Shown one piece after another: positions 1 through 8,961 of a stretch of 64,000 bases of DNA; position 1 is the first letter of the stretch; each line of letters opens with the position of its first letter. The position numbers and the translations under genes are program-made. This stretch comes from Acidimicrobiaceae bacterium (GTDB lineage: Bacteria > Actinomycetota > Acidimicrobiia > Acidimicrobiales > RAAP-2): the NCBI GenBank assembly GCA_003141095.1, contig PLKM01000039.1, positions 35,285-99,284 of the forward strand. Direction: 5' to 3'. Below the pieces are notes generated by a model. The model worked only from the letters and a program-made list of their open reading frames with translations. It made no database searches and was not told where the DNA came from.

Positions 1-102
1 GGCCTCGTGGACTGCCTCTACCCGCTCTTCAACGTGCGAAAGCAAACCTTGCACGACGTCTTCGCCCACACCATTGTGTTGAACAAGCCGTCAATCGCGT
101 AG
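1..102 (+). CDS. RDD-family membrane protein, C-terminal end (5' end outside window)
   Basis: An open frame enters from the left edge and gives GLVDCLYPLFNVRKQTLHDV and the tail FAHTIVLNKPSIA before TAG. It is too short for the ORF track. The pattern matches the C-terminus of the complete RDD protein at 25647-26183 (LFPLFDARKQTLHDKFANTIV), and the RKQTLHD motif is typical of the end of RDD-domain membrane proteins. The full gene lies mostly upstream, so its length and any N-terminal zinc ribbon cannot be judged. The function of RDD proteins is mostly unknown; some have been linked to ion or solute transport. Confidence 0.8.
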   Translation, partial: GLVDCLYPLFNVRKQTLHDVFAHTIVLNKPSIA

Positions 103-474
103 CGACTCCGAGGTGTCCGGACCTAGACCCGGGCGCCCGCATTCGCCCACTTTCGCACGCAACACTGTTTGACTGTGCTCAGCACGATCTCGGTCAAGAT
201 AACGACCAAGCGCCAACCTTTTGATGCCAACACCGCCTGCTTGAACGGCGACGAATGAGGACACTACGTTCAAGGAACCAGCACGACATCTCTGCGCTAC
301 AAGGGGCTGGAGTTCTGCTCGGCGGCGCGATCTTCGACGTCCCACGGGGACTGGTCATCTCCCCGCGCGAAAATGAATGACGACGCGAATCGACGGTGCC
401 GTCAATCAAACGCCGAGCCAGTCCCGGCTCGGCGTTCGATTGGCCCACAAGGTCGAAAGGACGGCGACGCCGAT
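103..474. other. Intergenic region with one hairpin, no gene seen
   Basis: About 370 bases between the RDD tail and the 3' end of the minus-strand gene at 475-1110. Short ORFs on both strands are Arg/Ser-rich and resemble no family. The only structure seen is the inverted repeat at 403-442, listed separately. Confidence 0.6.
403..442 (-). terminator. Strong stem-loop downstream of the 475-1110 gene
   Basis: CAATCAAACGCCGAGCC (403-419) and GGCTCGGCGTTCGATTG (426-442) form a 17-bp stem with one mismatch and a 6-nt loop. It lies about 33 bases beyond the stop codon of the minus-strand gene. There is no T-run on either side, so a classic intrinsic terminator is not proven. U-tract-poor hairpins are common ends of transcripts in GC-rich actinobacteria. 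Confidence 0.5.
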
Positions 475-1110
475 TCAGCGAGTTCCTTCGTGACCAGAGC
501 GATTCGTCCGCGACGGCAGCGAGACAAAAGGATCCAACTCTTGGCTTATCTGTCGCAACGTGGAACCTAGATCAACCGAGCAGTGGGGATTGTAGAGAGG
601 TCCCGCCCCGTCACTCAGCAGCTCGCTTGACATTGCGACACCTCGCGCAGTCGGAAGCGGGGCCAAGAGACCAGCCAACATCGCCCGAATCTGTGCCTCG
701 GCGACCTCGACTCGATTGTGAATCACCGGCACACGTAAATCACGCCGCGTCACGGGCTCGTGCGGCTGAATGAGCAGGTCTAACCAACTCTGGGCCAGGG
801 CCTGGCGCACGGTGGGTGAAACGAGCAGTTGAGCTCGCGCGGCCAGGAGTCGGCTCGACTCGGGGGCCTCTCCTCTTGCCAGTCGGACATCGAGCGTCGC
901 ACCGAGCGCTCGGGCGGCGAACTTGATCCAGAGGGGCATCAAACCGGCATTCGATTCCTGGATTTGGCGGGCGTCGGTCCGAGTGGGTGTCTGCCCGGTG
1001 CTGTGCCGATCAATCTGACCGCAGGCGTCGCCGTTTCTTGCGCGGCGCCCGTGACGATCCGCTTGCACCTGGTCGCGATCTGTCAAGTTAAAAGTCTTCT
1101 TGTTGCTCAT
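475..1110 (-). CDS. Conserved actinobacterial-type protein of unknown function (211 aa)
   Basis: The ORF track opens at 1317, but the ATG at 1110 (MSNKKTFNLTDRD) follows a strong AAGGAG site about 8 bases upstream, so 1110 is chosen. The N-terminal 70 residues are polar and low in complexity. The remainder looks folded, with patterns such as LLAARAQLLVSPTVRQALAQ, RVPVIHNRVEVAEAQIRAML and GVAMSSELLSDGAGPLYNP. This resembles small actinobacterial proteins of unknown function in which a helix-rich core ends in a 'LLTDGTGPLY' type motif (a recollection of family pattern, not a search). There is no signal peptide or TM segment. It stands alone between two long non-coding stretches and ends in a hairpin. 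Confidence 0.6.
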   Translation of the reverse strand: MSNKKTFNLTDRDQVQADRHGRRARNGDACGQIDRHSTGQTPTRTDARQIQESNAGLMPLWIKFAARALGATLDVRLARGEAPESSRLLAARAQLLVSPTVRQALAQSWLDLLIQPHEPVTRRDLRVPVIHNRVEVAEAQIRAMLAGLLAPLPTARGVAMSSELLSDGAGPLYNPHCSVDLGSTLRQISQELDPFVSLPSRTNRSGHEGTR

Positions 1111-1953
1111 TTCTCCACTCCTTAACGGGAAACTGCTGTCCTTTAATTCTCGCGGGAGAGTAACGAATAGGTTCTTAAAAGTCTGCGGTTTCTCGTCATA
1201 ATTTCTTAATGGCAACCGCGTCAACTCTTGCAGTGCGTCATTCCATTCTCCCAAAGCGCAAGCGGTTCCAATTGATCGCGGCGAACTGTTGCCAGTGGGT
1301 CGAATGGCAACCTTCACTCACCAGGTCGCCGTTGCGATCCATGAGATCCGTCGTGGGGTTATGCCTCGGAGGTAACTGTTGCGTCAACAATCGAGTGAAC
1401 CCGGAACGATTGACGCTCGGCCATGACCCCTACGCCCTTTAACGCGACCAGAAGTGACGCACCGATTGGACGAAGTGGGCGAACTTTGCCGGCGCGTTGG
1501 CCGGTTGAGAACGACTGATTCCGGCGCAGGGTGCGAGCAGTCAAGCAGCTTCGGCGTGTTTGTTGTTTCGAAGCGGCTCGTTGACGTGGCCGCGTCGACC
1601 CTTGGACGCATCGGGCGCGGATCTACACGCACCACGACGAACATTCCGAGGTCCCCGTCCCCATCCAATGCGTGAAGGCGACATTCGTGCCAGCCTCGCA
1701 GAAACGCCAACAACGGTGGACTACCATTTGATAACTTCTATAAGGGTGTGCCGGGAAGACTGGTCGGCGGTAGGGAGTTCGTCGATGATGAGGTTTTTCG
1801 CCCACGCTCGAGGATTTGCACGTGGGAAATCTGACGTTGCCACTTCACTTGTTCGATGCATCCACGATGTTGACATTCCCCCCAGCACAAGAATCTTGGC
1901 TCGTGCCCTCACGAGCGATCACCGGATCCTGACGACTCTCACGGTCAACAGTC
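1111..1953. other. 843-base stretch without a supportable gene
   Basis: Contains the promoter and RBS of the minus-strand gene at 475-1110 at its left end and the leader of the DUF2254 gene at its right end. ORFs of 60-133 aa occur in several frames (for example 1560-1961 plus and 1384-1713 minus), but they overlap one another, lack RBSs and show no recognisable motifs. No tRNA cloverleaf or conserved RNA motif was found by eye. It may be decayed coding DNA. Confidence 0.5.
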
Positions 1954-3339
1954 ATGCGTAACCAAGGAGAACTCCCGAACTGGCGATGGGAAGCACTGCG
2001 CACGACGCTGTGGTTTCTCCCAGCCGTTCTGATCGTCATCGGAACGCTGATTTTCATCGTAACTTTCAAGATTGACGTGGCCGCGTACTACCACCAGATT
2101 CAACTCCCGTCTTGGCTTCGCAGCGGAAGTTCCCAGACCGGTCCACGTGAAGTCCTCATCGCCATCGCGGCCGCCATCATCACTGTCGTTGGTGTCGTGT
2201 TCTCCATCACGATCCTGGCGCTCACCCTTGCGTCACAGCAGTTCGGTCCGCGCATGATGCGCAATTTCGTTCGTGACGTCGGGAATCAAGTCACGTTGGG
2301 CGTCTTCGTCGCCACCTTCGTGTACTCGGTGTTGGCCCTGGGCTCCATTACGATTTATCCTCACAGCAACTTTGTGCCGCACCTCAGCATCACGGTCGCC
2401 GAGGCACTCCTGCTGGTTGACGTCGTGGTCCTTGTCTACTTCATAGACCACATCGCCAACTCCATCCAACTTCCCGAGGTGATTGCGGGCATCGCCAGAG
2501 ACCTCGAGTCCGCCATCGACACCGAGTTCCCGATTGTCGCTCTCGTGGATGTGACGTCTTGGACCACGAAGCAAGATTCGTTTGATCACCAGCCGACGGC
2601 GGAACTCTTGCGAATAATCGACGAGCGCGGCGGGGTGGTCCTCGCAACCGAGAGCGGCTACCTTCAGTTCGTTGGGTACGCGCAAGTCGCCAAGATCGCA
2701 AAACTGGTCGATGCCGTGATCCGTCTCGACTATCGGCCAGGCCACTTCATCGTTGCCGGACGACCTGTCGCCAGGGTGTTTCCTCAAGGCGCCGCACAGC
2801 AAGTCGAGAAGGCACTCGCCAAGGCGCATGTAACCGGACCGCACCGCACCCTCATGCAAGATCCAGTGTTCGCGATCGATCAGTTGGTGGAGATCGCCAT
2901 TCGAGCGCTCTCCCCCGCCGTGAACGACACCTTCACCGCGCTGACCTGTCTTGACTGGCTCTCCTCGGGCCTAAATCGGATATCGGGTCGGGACTTCTCG
3001 GAACGCGTCTATCGAGACGATGAAGGTCGCGTCCGGCTTATCGGAGCCGATTGGTCTTACCCGAAGATGGTGAATCGCGCGTTTGACAAGATCCGGCAAG
3101 CGGCCCGCGGCATGCCTGCGGTGATGATGCGTATCCTCGACTCCCTCATCGCCGTCGCCGAAGCCACGAACTCTGAGGCTCAGCGCGACGTGCTTCTCCG
3201 ACAGGGCGAGATGGTGCTTAACAGCGCACGTGAATCAGTCACCGACCAAAACGATCTCGAAGATATCTCCTCGCACTTCATCCGACTTAGCGATTACGTG
3301 ATTCACCGCAATAGCCCGAGCACCTTCTCACCCCTCTGA
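1954..3339 (+). CDS. DUF2254 family membrane protein
   Basis: 461 aa. N-terminal half is membrane-embedded: TM segments near residues 17-37 (TTLWFLPAVLIVIGTLIFIV), 67-95 (LIAIAAAIITVVGVVFSITI), 112-135 and 148-168. The LTLASQQFGPRMMRNFVRD stretch between TM2 and TM3 is a hallmark of DUF2254. The soluble C-terminal half includes SPAVNDTFTALTCLDWL, also typical of the family. Members are predicted inner-membrane proteins of unknown function, and the length fits. ATG start; no strong Shine-Dalgarno is visible, and the gene is a single unit flanked by long intergenic DNA. Confidence 0.85.
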   Translation: MRNQGELPNWRWEALRTTLWFLPAVLIVIGTLIFIVTFKIDVAAYYHQIQLPSWLRSGSSQTGPREVLIAIAAAIITVVGVVFSITILALTLASQQFGPRMMRNFVRDVGNQVTLGVFVATFVYSVLALGSITIYPHSNFVPHLSITVAEALLLVDVVVLVYFIDHIANSIQLPEVIAGIARDLESAIDTEFPIVALVDVTSWTTKQDSFDHQPTAELLRIIDERGGVVLATESGYLQFVGYAQVAKIAKLVDAVIRLDYRPGHFIVAGRPVARVFPQGAAQQVEKALAKAHVTGPHRTLMQDPVFAIDQLVEIAIRALSPAVNDTFTALTCLDWLSSGLNRISGRDFSERVYRDDEGRVRLIGADWSYPKMVNRAFDKIRQAARGMPAVMMRILDSLIAVAEATNSEAQRDVLLRQGEMVLNSARESVTDQNDLEDISSHFIRLSDYVIHRNSPSTFSPL

Positions 3340-3945
3340 GTACGCGACTCGCACGATTGCGGTCCATGGGCGGAGTTACCCGGGCGGGGCCACCGCAGAG
3401 GAGTCCTTCAAAGGCAAAGCTATTGGTGAACTTACGGTTATTGGCCCTCGTGGTCTGTTTGGACCCACGATCTCTCACTTTGGACTGCGCCCGGGCTTCG
3501 TCGAGCTACCCCAAGAGGGCGCTGGCGTAGTTGGTTGTCCTGGGCGGTCAGTCTCAGGTTACGCAACGACGTCGTCGGGCCTTCGAAACCAACAAGATCC
3601 GAGTACTCAGCTCTCCGTCAATTGCAAAGCATGTCAAGTTCGCCTTCGAACCAATGCAGGTCACGCAGCCGGAATCGGCCCCCGTCGGAGACTCTTGATG
3701 TCGACCCGCTGATTACGCTCAACGCACCATTTCGATGCCACGGTCCTACGAACTCGCTCCGCATTTCACAGACCATCGCGACATCACCGCAGCTTCGACC
3801 GTCGACATCCCCCATTCGATTTCAACGCACTCGAATTGAGGTCCCGACGAGCGCTGCGACCTCACTGAGTTTCCAGACCGTTCCTTCCAGCACTCAAGTC
3901 ACAGTTCCCCACCAACGACCTTTCACGGGTCGTGCCGAAGCGAAT
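3340..3945. other. 606-base intergenic region between convergent genes
   Basis: Lies between the ends of the DUF2254 gene and the IclR gene. An unstarted open frame around 3344-3715 on the plus strand gives a fairly protein-like stretch (IAVHGRSYPGGATAEESFKG) but has no start or RBS and breaks down. ORF 3535-4011 is Ser/Arg-rich and looks like chance. Apart from the weak hairpin at 3915-3933, nothing could be supported. Confidence 0.5.
3915..3933 (-). terminator. Possible hairpin after the IclR gene
   Basis: ACGACC (3915-3920) pairs with GGTCGT (3928-3933) around a 7-nt loop, about 12 bases past the stop codon of the minus-strand iclR-type gene. The stem is short and no T-run follows, so this is a weak candidate. 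Confidence 0.25.
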
Positions 3946-4686
3946 CTACGACGCAGTGGCTCGATTCGCGGAGAGCATTCGAGAAAGTCGCACGGCGGCC
4001 ATTCGAACTGACGGGCCCGTGGTCTTGGGCTCGAACGAGTTGACCGGGATCGTTACCGAGAGCGCCGCACGGACGTGGCCATTGACGACAATCGGACTCG
4101 CCACGCAGGCGAGACCGGCCCGTGCTTCTTCGAGTTCGACCGCTATGCCCGTTCGTCTGGTTTCGGCCAGTGAAGCTCGCAGTTGAACCGGATCCGTCAT
4201 TGAGTATCGAGTCCGCCTCGTAAGTCCCTCGACGATCGCCGCCTCGATCAGCACTTCGTCGAACGCCAGGATCGCTTTCCCGACGGCAGTGCACGTTGCC
4301 GGAATTCGTCCTCCAATGTGCGAGGCGACGAGCTGATGACCCTGGCGTCCGACACGGACCAAGTACATGACATCGGTTCCCTGCAAGATTCCCAGTTGGA
4401 TGACGTGCCGCGTGCGCTCGTAGAGCTCTTCCATGAACGGTCGTGCTGCAGTGACAATTTGATTCTGACGAAGTGCGGTGCCACCGAGTTCGAAGAGGCG
4501 TAGACCCAGACTGTGCCCGTCGGCTGACGATTCGACCAGTCCGGCATCACGCAACTCGGTGACGACCCGGTGGACGGTTGATTTTGGCAGACCGGTGCTG
4601 CGGGCCACGTCACGCAGCGACACAGGCTCGGAGACGTCGGCCAGCGCCGCGAGAATCGTCAGGCCTTTGGAAAGCGACGTCGCCAT
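3946..4686 (-). CDS. IclR-family transcriptional regulator
   Basis: 246 aa from ATG at 4686, which has a GGAGGG site 7 bases upstream; the GTG at 4701 used by the ORF track lies in front of that site. N-terminal winged helix: LTILAALADVSEPVSLRDVA followed by GLPKSTVHRVVTELRDAGLV. The C-terminal effector-binding domain carries typical IclR patterns (IPATCTAVGKAILAF and the ARAGLACVASPI segment). It is divergent from the pyruvate dehydrogenase operon, with a perfect inverted repeat between the two genes (4706-4726). Known family members bind small carboxylates or aromatics. Control of aceE and of its own gene is the natural inference. The effector is unknown. Confidence 0.88.
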   Translation of the reverse strand: MATSLSKGLTILAALADVSEPVSLRDVARSTGLPKSTVHRVVTELRDAGLVESSADGHSLGLRLFELGGTALRQNQIVTAARPFMEELYERTRHVIQLGILQGTDVMYLVRVGRQGHQLVASHIGGRIPATCTAVGKAILAFDEVLIEAAIVEGLTRRTRYSMTDPVQLRASLAETRRTGIAVELEEARAGLACVASPIVVNGHVRAALSVTIPVNSFEPKTTGPSVRMAAVRLSRMLSANRATAS

Positions 4687-4705
4687 CAGGGTTCCCTCCA
4701 CTCAG

Positions 4706-4726
4706 TTGTCCCACTATACGGGACAA
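4706..4726. promoter_or_regulatory. Palindromic candidate IclR operator
   Basis: TTGTCCC-ACTATAC-GGGACAA is a perfect 7-bp inverted repeat with a 7-nt spacer. It sits 20 bases upstream of the regulator's ATG and 70 bases upstream of the aceE TTG. The size and placement fit an IclR-family operator. The spacer's TATAC could also form part of a -10 element, in which case bound protein would block the promoter. Confidence 0.65.
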
Positions 4727-4795
4727 TTTTCTGGACTAATCGCGAGAACTGCTTTAGGGTCACGTTAACTAGCCATTATTTGAAGAGAGACAGCG

Positions 4796-7558
4796 TTGCG
4801 TGACGACTACGTAGAACAGCTTCCCGACGTCGACCCCGAAGAGACCACCGAGTGGCTCGATTCGCTCGACTCACTCGTCGACGCCGGCGGTGAGCGCCGC
4901 GCGAGGTTCGTACTCGCCAAGCTGACCGACCGCGCGCGCGCCCTCGGCGTCGGAACGCCCCTCGAAGTGTCAACCCCCTACATCAATACGATTCCCGCCT
5001 CGGCCCAAGAGTGGTTTCCCGGCGACGTTGCAATCGAACGCCGGATCCGTGCATACATCCGATGGAACGCCGCGGTCATGGTGGTGAACGCGAACCACCG
5101 CGCCGACGGGATCGGCGGGCACCTCGCCACGTACGCGTCGTCCGCCGGTCTCTACGAGTTGGGCTTCAACCACTTCTTCAAGGGCAAGGCGCACGGCCAG
5201 GCGGGCGATCACGTCTACTTCCAGGGCCACGCCGCACCGGGCATCTACTCACGCGCATATCTCGAAGGGCGTTTCGACGAGACCCATCTTTCGAACTTTC
5301 GTCGCGAACTCTCCGGCCACGGGCTTACGAGCTATCCGCACCCCTGGCTCATGGGAGATTTCTGGGAATTCCCCACCGTCTCCATGGGACTCGGTCCGAT
5401 CAACTCGATCTATCACGCCCGATTCAACCGTTACCTACACCACCGTCGAATCGACGACACATCCAATTCGAGGGTCTGGTGCTTTCTCGGCGATGGCGAG
5501 TGCGACGAGCCCGAGACGTTGGGTTCAATTAGCCTCGCGGGCCGCGAGCACCTTGACAATCTGACCTGGGTCGTCAACTGCAACCTCCAGCGTCTCGACG
5601 GGCCAGTGCGTGGCAACGGCAAGATCATCCAAGAGCTCGAGGCGGTCTTTCGCGGCGCGGGTTGGAACGTCATCAAGGTGATCTGGGCCGAAGGTTGGGA
5701 CGCACTACTCGCCCACGATACCGACGGGGTGTTGCTCGACAAGATGAATACGACGGTCGACGGAGAGTTCCAGCGCTACGCCACTGAATCGGGGGCCTAC
5801 ATTCGCGAGCACTTCTTCGGGCCCGATCCTCGACTGAGGGCGTTGGTGAGCCACCTCACGGACGACGAGTTGCAGAAGCTTCCGCGCGGCGGCCACGACT
5901 ACCTGAAGATGTACGCCGCGTACAAGTCCGCGACGGAGCACCGAGGCTCACCGACGGTCATCCTCGCCAAGACCGTCAAGGGATGGACGCTCGGCTCTGC
6001 CACCGAAGGACGCAACGCCAGCCACCAGGTGAAGAAACTCAATCACGACCAGCTCGTGTCACTGCGCACGAGACTCCATCTCGAAGACGTGATCGACGAG
6101 ACGGTTCTCGCGAAGGACGACCCTCCGTACTACCGGCCACCAGCAGAGTCCGACGAGTATCGATACATGACCGAGCGACGAGATCTTCTGGGCGGATCGC
6201 TGCCCCAACGCTCGACGATTATCCGCAAGCCGCTCGTGCTTCCACCCGATGACACCCTCAACGAGTTCGATCAGGGCTCGAAGGGCGCGGAGGTCTCGAC
6301 GACCATGAGTTTCACTCGGCTGCTGCGCACGCTCGCGCGCACTGAAGGATTGGGACCGCGGGTGGTCCCGATCATCCCCGACGAGGCGCGAACCTTCGGA
6401 ATGGACGCGCTTTTTCGCGAGTTTGGAATCTACGCGTCCGAGGGCCAGCGCTACGAGTCAGTCGACGCTCGGTTGCTCCTCAGCTACACCGAGTCCCAGG
6501 ACGGCCAACTGCTCGAAGAGGGAATCACCGAAGCGGGTTCCATGGCGAGCTTCACGGCCGCCGGCACGGCCTACGCGACGCGCGGCGTCCCCATGGTGCC
6601 CTTCTTCGCCTTCTATTCGATGTTCGGCTTCCAGCGCGTGGGTGACCTCATCTGGGCGGCCGCTGACGCGCAGGCCAAGGGGTTCCTGCTCGGAGCGACC
6701 GCCGGACGCACGACACTGCTCGGCGAAGGTCTTCAGCATCAGGACGGACACAGCCTGTTGCTGGCGTCAACGGTGCCCACCTGCCAGGCCTACGACCTCG
6801 CCTACGCCTACGAGGTCGCCGCCGTCGTGCGATGCGGCCTGCAACGGATGTATGGCGCCAAGGACGCGAACGGAACCGACGGGGCGGGAGAGTCGGTCTT
6901 CTACTACTTGACCCTGTACAACGAGAACTATGAGATGCCCGCTCGACCTGATGGGGTCACTGACGACCACATCATGTCCGGGCTCTACAAGTGGGCCGGC
7001 GCTCCTTCGGGCACCGAGGCAGTCGCCACCATACTGTTTTCGGGCTCGGCGCAGGGTGCCGCGCGCGCCGCGCAGACAGCACTGGCCGAGCGTTACGGCG
7101 TCGGCGCGGAACTGTGGAGTGCGACGAGCTACAAGCGACTTCGAGAAGACGCGCTTTCAGCGGAACGCGTGAACCGCCTCCATCCAATGGAGAAGCCGCG
7201 TCTCGCACCGGTGACCGAGTCGCTCTCGCGAGCCCCCGGGCCGGTGATCGCGGTCTCTGACTTCATGAAGGCGATCCCCGATCAAATCAGTCGGTTCGTT
7301 CCCCCAATCACTGTCGAAGGCGCGACGAAACGTGCCGCGACGCGTCCACGCCCTTTCATCACGCTTGGGACCGATGGATTCGGAAGGTCTGACACGCGCG
7401 AAGCGCTGCGCAGGTTCTTCGAGACCGACGAGGGCCACGTTGTCGTCGCCGTGCTATCGGGTCTGGCCGAACTCGGCGCGATCAAGCCGGAGGTCGTCGA
7501 AAGTGCCATCAAAGAGTACGGGCTCGATCCCGAACTCGACGACCCGAGAACGCGGTAG
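4796..7558 (+). CDS. aceE: Pyruvate dehydrogenase E1 component, homodimeric type
   Basis: 920 aa, the usual size of AceE. Catalyses thiamine-diphosphate-dependent decarboxylation of pyruvate and reductive acetylation of the E2 lipoyl group. Seen: the TPP-binding segment GDGECDEPETLGSISLAGRE ... NLTWVVNCNLQRLDGPVRGN, the RADGIGGHLATYASSAGLYE segment with FNHFFKGK, and the pyrimidine-binding half with YTESQDGQLLEEGITEAGSM. TTG start at 4796, with AAGAGAGA about 8 bases upstream. An E2 gene follows 28 bases downstream, so E1 and E2 are probably co-transcribed. No E3 is adjacent; the only lpdA in the window is at 36.5 kb. Probably controlled by the divergent IclR-type regulator. Confidence 0.95.
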   Translation: MRDDYVEQLPDVDPEETTEWLDSLDSLVDAGGERRARFVLAKLTDRARALGVGTPLEVSTPYINTIPASAQEWFPGDVAIERRIRAYIRWNAAVMVVNANHRADGIGGHLATYASSAGLYELGFNHFFKGKAHGQAGDHVYFQGHAAPGIYSRAYLEGRFDETHLSNFRRELSGHGLTSYPHPWLMGDFWEFPTVSMGLGPINSIYHARFNRYLHHRRIDDTSNSRVWCFLGDGECDEPETLGSISLAGREHLDNLTWVVNCNLQRLDGPVRGNGKIIQELEAVFRGAGWNVIKVIWAEGWDALLAHDTDGVLLDKMNTTVDGEFQRYATESGAYIREHFFGPDPRLRALVSHLTDDELQKLPRGGHDYLKMYAAYKSATEHRGSPTVILAKTVKGWTLGSATEGRNASHQVKKLNHDQLVSLRTRLHLEDVIDETVLAKDDPPYYRPPAESDEYRYMTERRDLLGGSLPQRSTIIRKPLVLPPDDTLNEFDQGSKGAEVSTTMSFTRLLRTLARTEGLGPRVVPIIPDEARTFGMDALFREFGIYASEGQRYESVDARLLLSYTESQDGQLLEEGITEAGSMASFTAAGTAYATRGVPMVPFFAFYSMFGFQRVGDLIWAAADAQAKGFLLGATAGRTTLLGEGLQHQDGHSLLLASTVPTCQAYDLAYAYEVAAVVRCGLQRMYGAKDANGTDGAGESVFYYLTLYNENYEMPARPDGVTDDHIMSGLYKWAGAPSGTEAVATILFSGSAQGAARAAQTALAERYGVGAELWSATSYKRLREDALSAERVNRLHPMEKPRLAPVTESLSRAPGPVIAVSDFMKAIPDQISRFVPPITVEGATKRAATRPRPFITLGTDGFGRSDTREALRRFFETDEGHVVVAVLSGLAELGAIKPEVVESAIKEYGLDPELDDPRTR

Positions 7559-7586
7559 GTGGTTTGCAAATGAGGAGAGAGTTCTG

Positions 7587-8891
7587 ATGACTGACGTACG
7601 CATGCCCGAGCTCGGTGAGACGATCACGCAGGGTACGATCACCCGATGGTTCAAGGAGGTCGGGGACACGGTCGCCGTCTCGGAAGCGCTCTTTGAGGTG
7701 TCGACGGAAAAGGTCGACGCCGAGGTGCCCTCGCCACTCGCCGGGACGATCACCAAGATCCTGATCGGTCTCGGTGAAACCGTCGACGTCGGCACGATCG
7801 TCGCCGAGATTGACGCCGTAGGTTCCGCGCCGTCATCCGTAACCGCTTCGCCCGCGCCACCCGTCGTACCCGAGGAACCGCAAACTGTGCCTTCAAGTAC
7901 AGCCGCCCAGCCTCCAACTCCCGCGCCACCCGCGCCACCTGTCGTGGAGGCGGCGCCACCGGCACCTCCACTACTCGTCACTTCACCTATCGTGCGCAAG
8001 TTGATCAACGACCTGGGCTCTGATGCGAACCTCGTAACCGGCACCGGCCCCGACGGGAGAGTTACCCGTCAGGACGCGGAGAAGGTGGCGTTCTCGACTG
8101 AACATCTTCGAACCGCCAGCGTCAAGAGTTCCAAAGAGGAGTTGGCGCCTTCGCGTCTCGTACCGCCTCCGGTACCCGAAGGGGCGAACTTCGTCGCGTT
8201 CAATAAGACACGAAAGATTACTGGCGATCGGATGGTGATTTCGAAGGCTACGTCGCCGCATGTCATGACCGCCGTCGAGGTCGACTACGAGCGGATTGAG
8301 TCGGTACGCCGTAAGAACCAAGGCCAGTGGCGTCGCGACGAGGGTTTCACCCTGACGTATCTCCCATTCATTTGCCGGGCGCTCGTGCAGGTGCTCCGCC
8401 AATTCCCACACCTCAACGCCTCGGTTGTCGAGTCCGGTCTCGTACTGCACGACCACGTGGATCTCAACATCGCAATCGATCTCAACTTCGAGGGTCTGCT
8501 CGCGCCGGTGGTCCGCAACGCCGAGGACAAACGTCTCGGCGCAATCGCCCGTGAGATCTCTGACCTCGCCACGAGGGCACGTAGTTCGAAGTTGCGCACT
8601 GAAGAGCTGATCGGCGGGACCTTCACGGTCTCGAACTCGGGGCCCTTTGGCACCTTCATGGTCGCGCCCGTCATCAACCAGCCCCAAGTGGCGATTCTCT
8701 CCACTGATGGCGTGTCGCGAAAGCCCGTCGTGATCACTGACAGCGAAGGGGGCGAATCGATTGCCATCCATTCGGTGGGAATGCTCGTCCTCAGCTGGGA
8801 CCACCGTGCCTTTGACGGAGCGTACGCAGCCGCGTTCCTTCGATCGCTGAAAGATGTGCTGGAAAACCATTCCTGGGAGTCAGAACTCTAA
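7587..8891 (+). CDS. Dihydrolipoamide acyltransferase (E2) of the pyruvate dehydrogenase operon
   Basis: 434 aa from the ATG at 7587 (MTDVRMPELGETITQGTITR), preceded by GAGGAGAG; the ORF track's upstream extension overlaps aceE and is not used. Domains: one N-terminal lipoyl domain (about 1-75, lipoylated Lys in EVSTEKVDAEVPSP), a Pro/Ala-rich linker (about 78-130), a peripheral subunit-binding domain (about 132-172, SPIVRKLINDLGSD), and the catalytic domain (about 210-434) with GGTFTVSNSGPFGTFM and the active-site motif DHRAFDG. Transfers the acetyl group from lipoyl to CoA. The motif is intact here, unlike in the second E2 at 35299-36474. The position directly after aceE supports the PDH assignment. 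Confidence 0.92.
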   Translation: MTDVRMPELGETITQGTITRWFKEVGDTVAVSEALFEVSTEKVDAEVPSPLAGTITKILIGLGETVDVGTIVAEIDAVGSAPSSVTASPAPPVVPEEPQTVPSSTAAQPPTPAPPAPPVVEAAPPAPPLLVTSPIVRKLINDLGSDANLVTGTGPDGRVTRQDAEKVAFSTEHLRTASVKSSKEELAPSRLVPPPVPEGANFVAFNKTRKITGDRMVISKATSPHVMTAVEVDYERIESVRRKNQGQWRRDEGFTLTYLPFICRALVQVLRQFPHLNASVVESGLVLHDHVDLNIAIDLNFEGLLAPVVRNAEDKRLGAIAREISDLATRARSSKLRTEELIGGTFTVSNSGPFGTFMVAPVINQPQVAILSTDGVSRKPVVITDSEGGESIAIHSVGMLVLSWDHRAFDGAYAAAFLRSLKDVLENHSWESEL

Positions 8892-8961
8892 AGACCTTGG
8901 CTTAACGGTCGTAGGAACAATGGCGTTGGCGAGAACTCACGATGACCCTGGTTCGTTCAAC

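Noticed and set aside
1560-1961. 133-aa plus-strand ORF before the DUF2254 gene
   Set aside because: No RBS, competes with ORFs in other frames and overlaps the next start; no motif.
3344-3715. Open plus-strand frame with protein-like stretch around 'AVHGRSYPGGATAEE'
   Set aside because: No start codon or RBS, composition unlike neighbouring genes, and no family recognised. It could be a gene remnant but cannot be supported.
7983-8870. 295-aa minus-strand ORF
   Set aside because: Antisense to the intact E2 gene.
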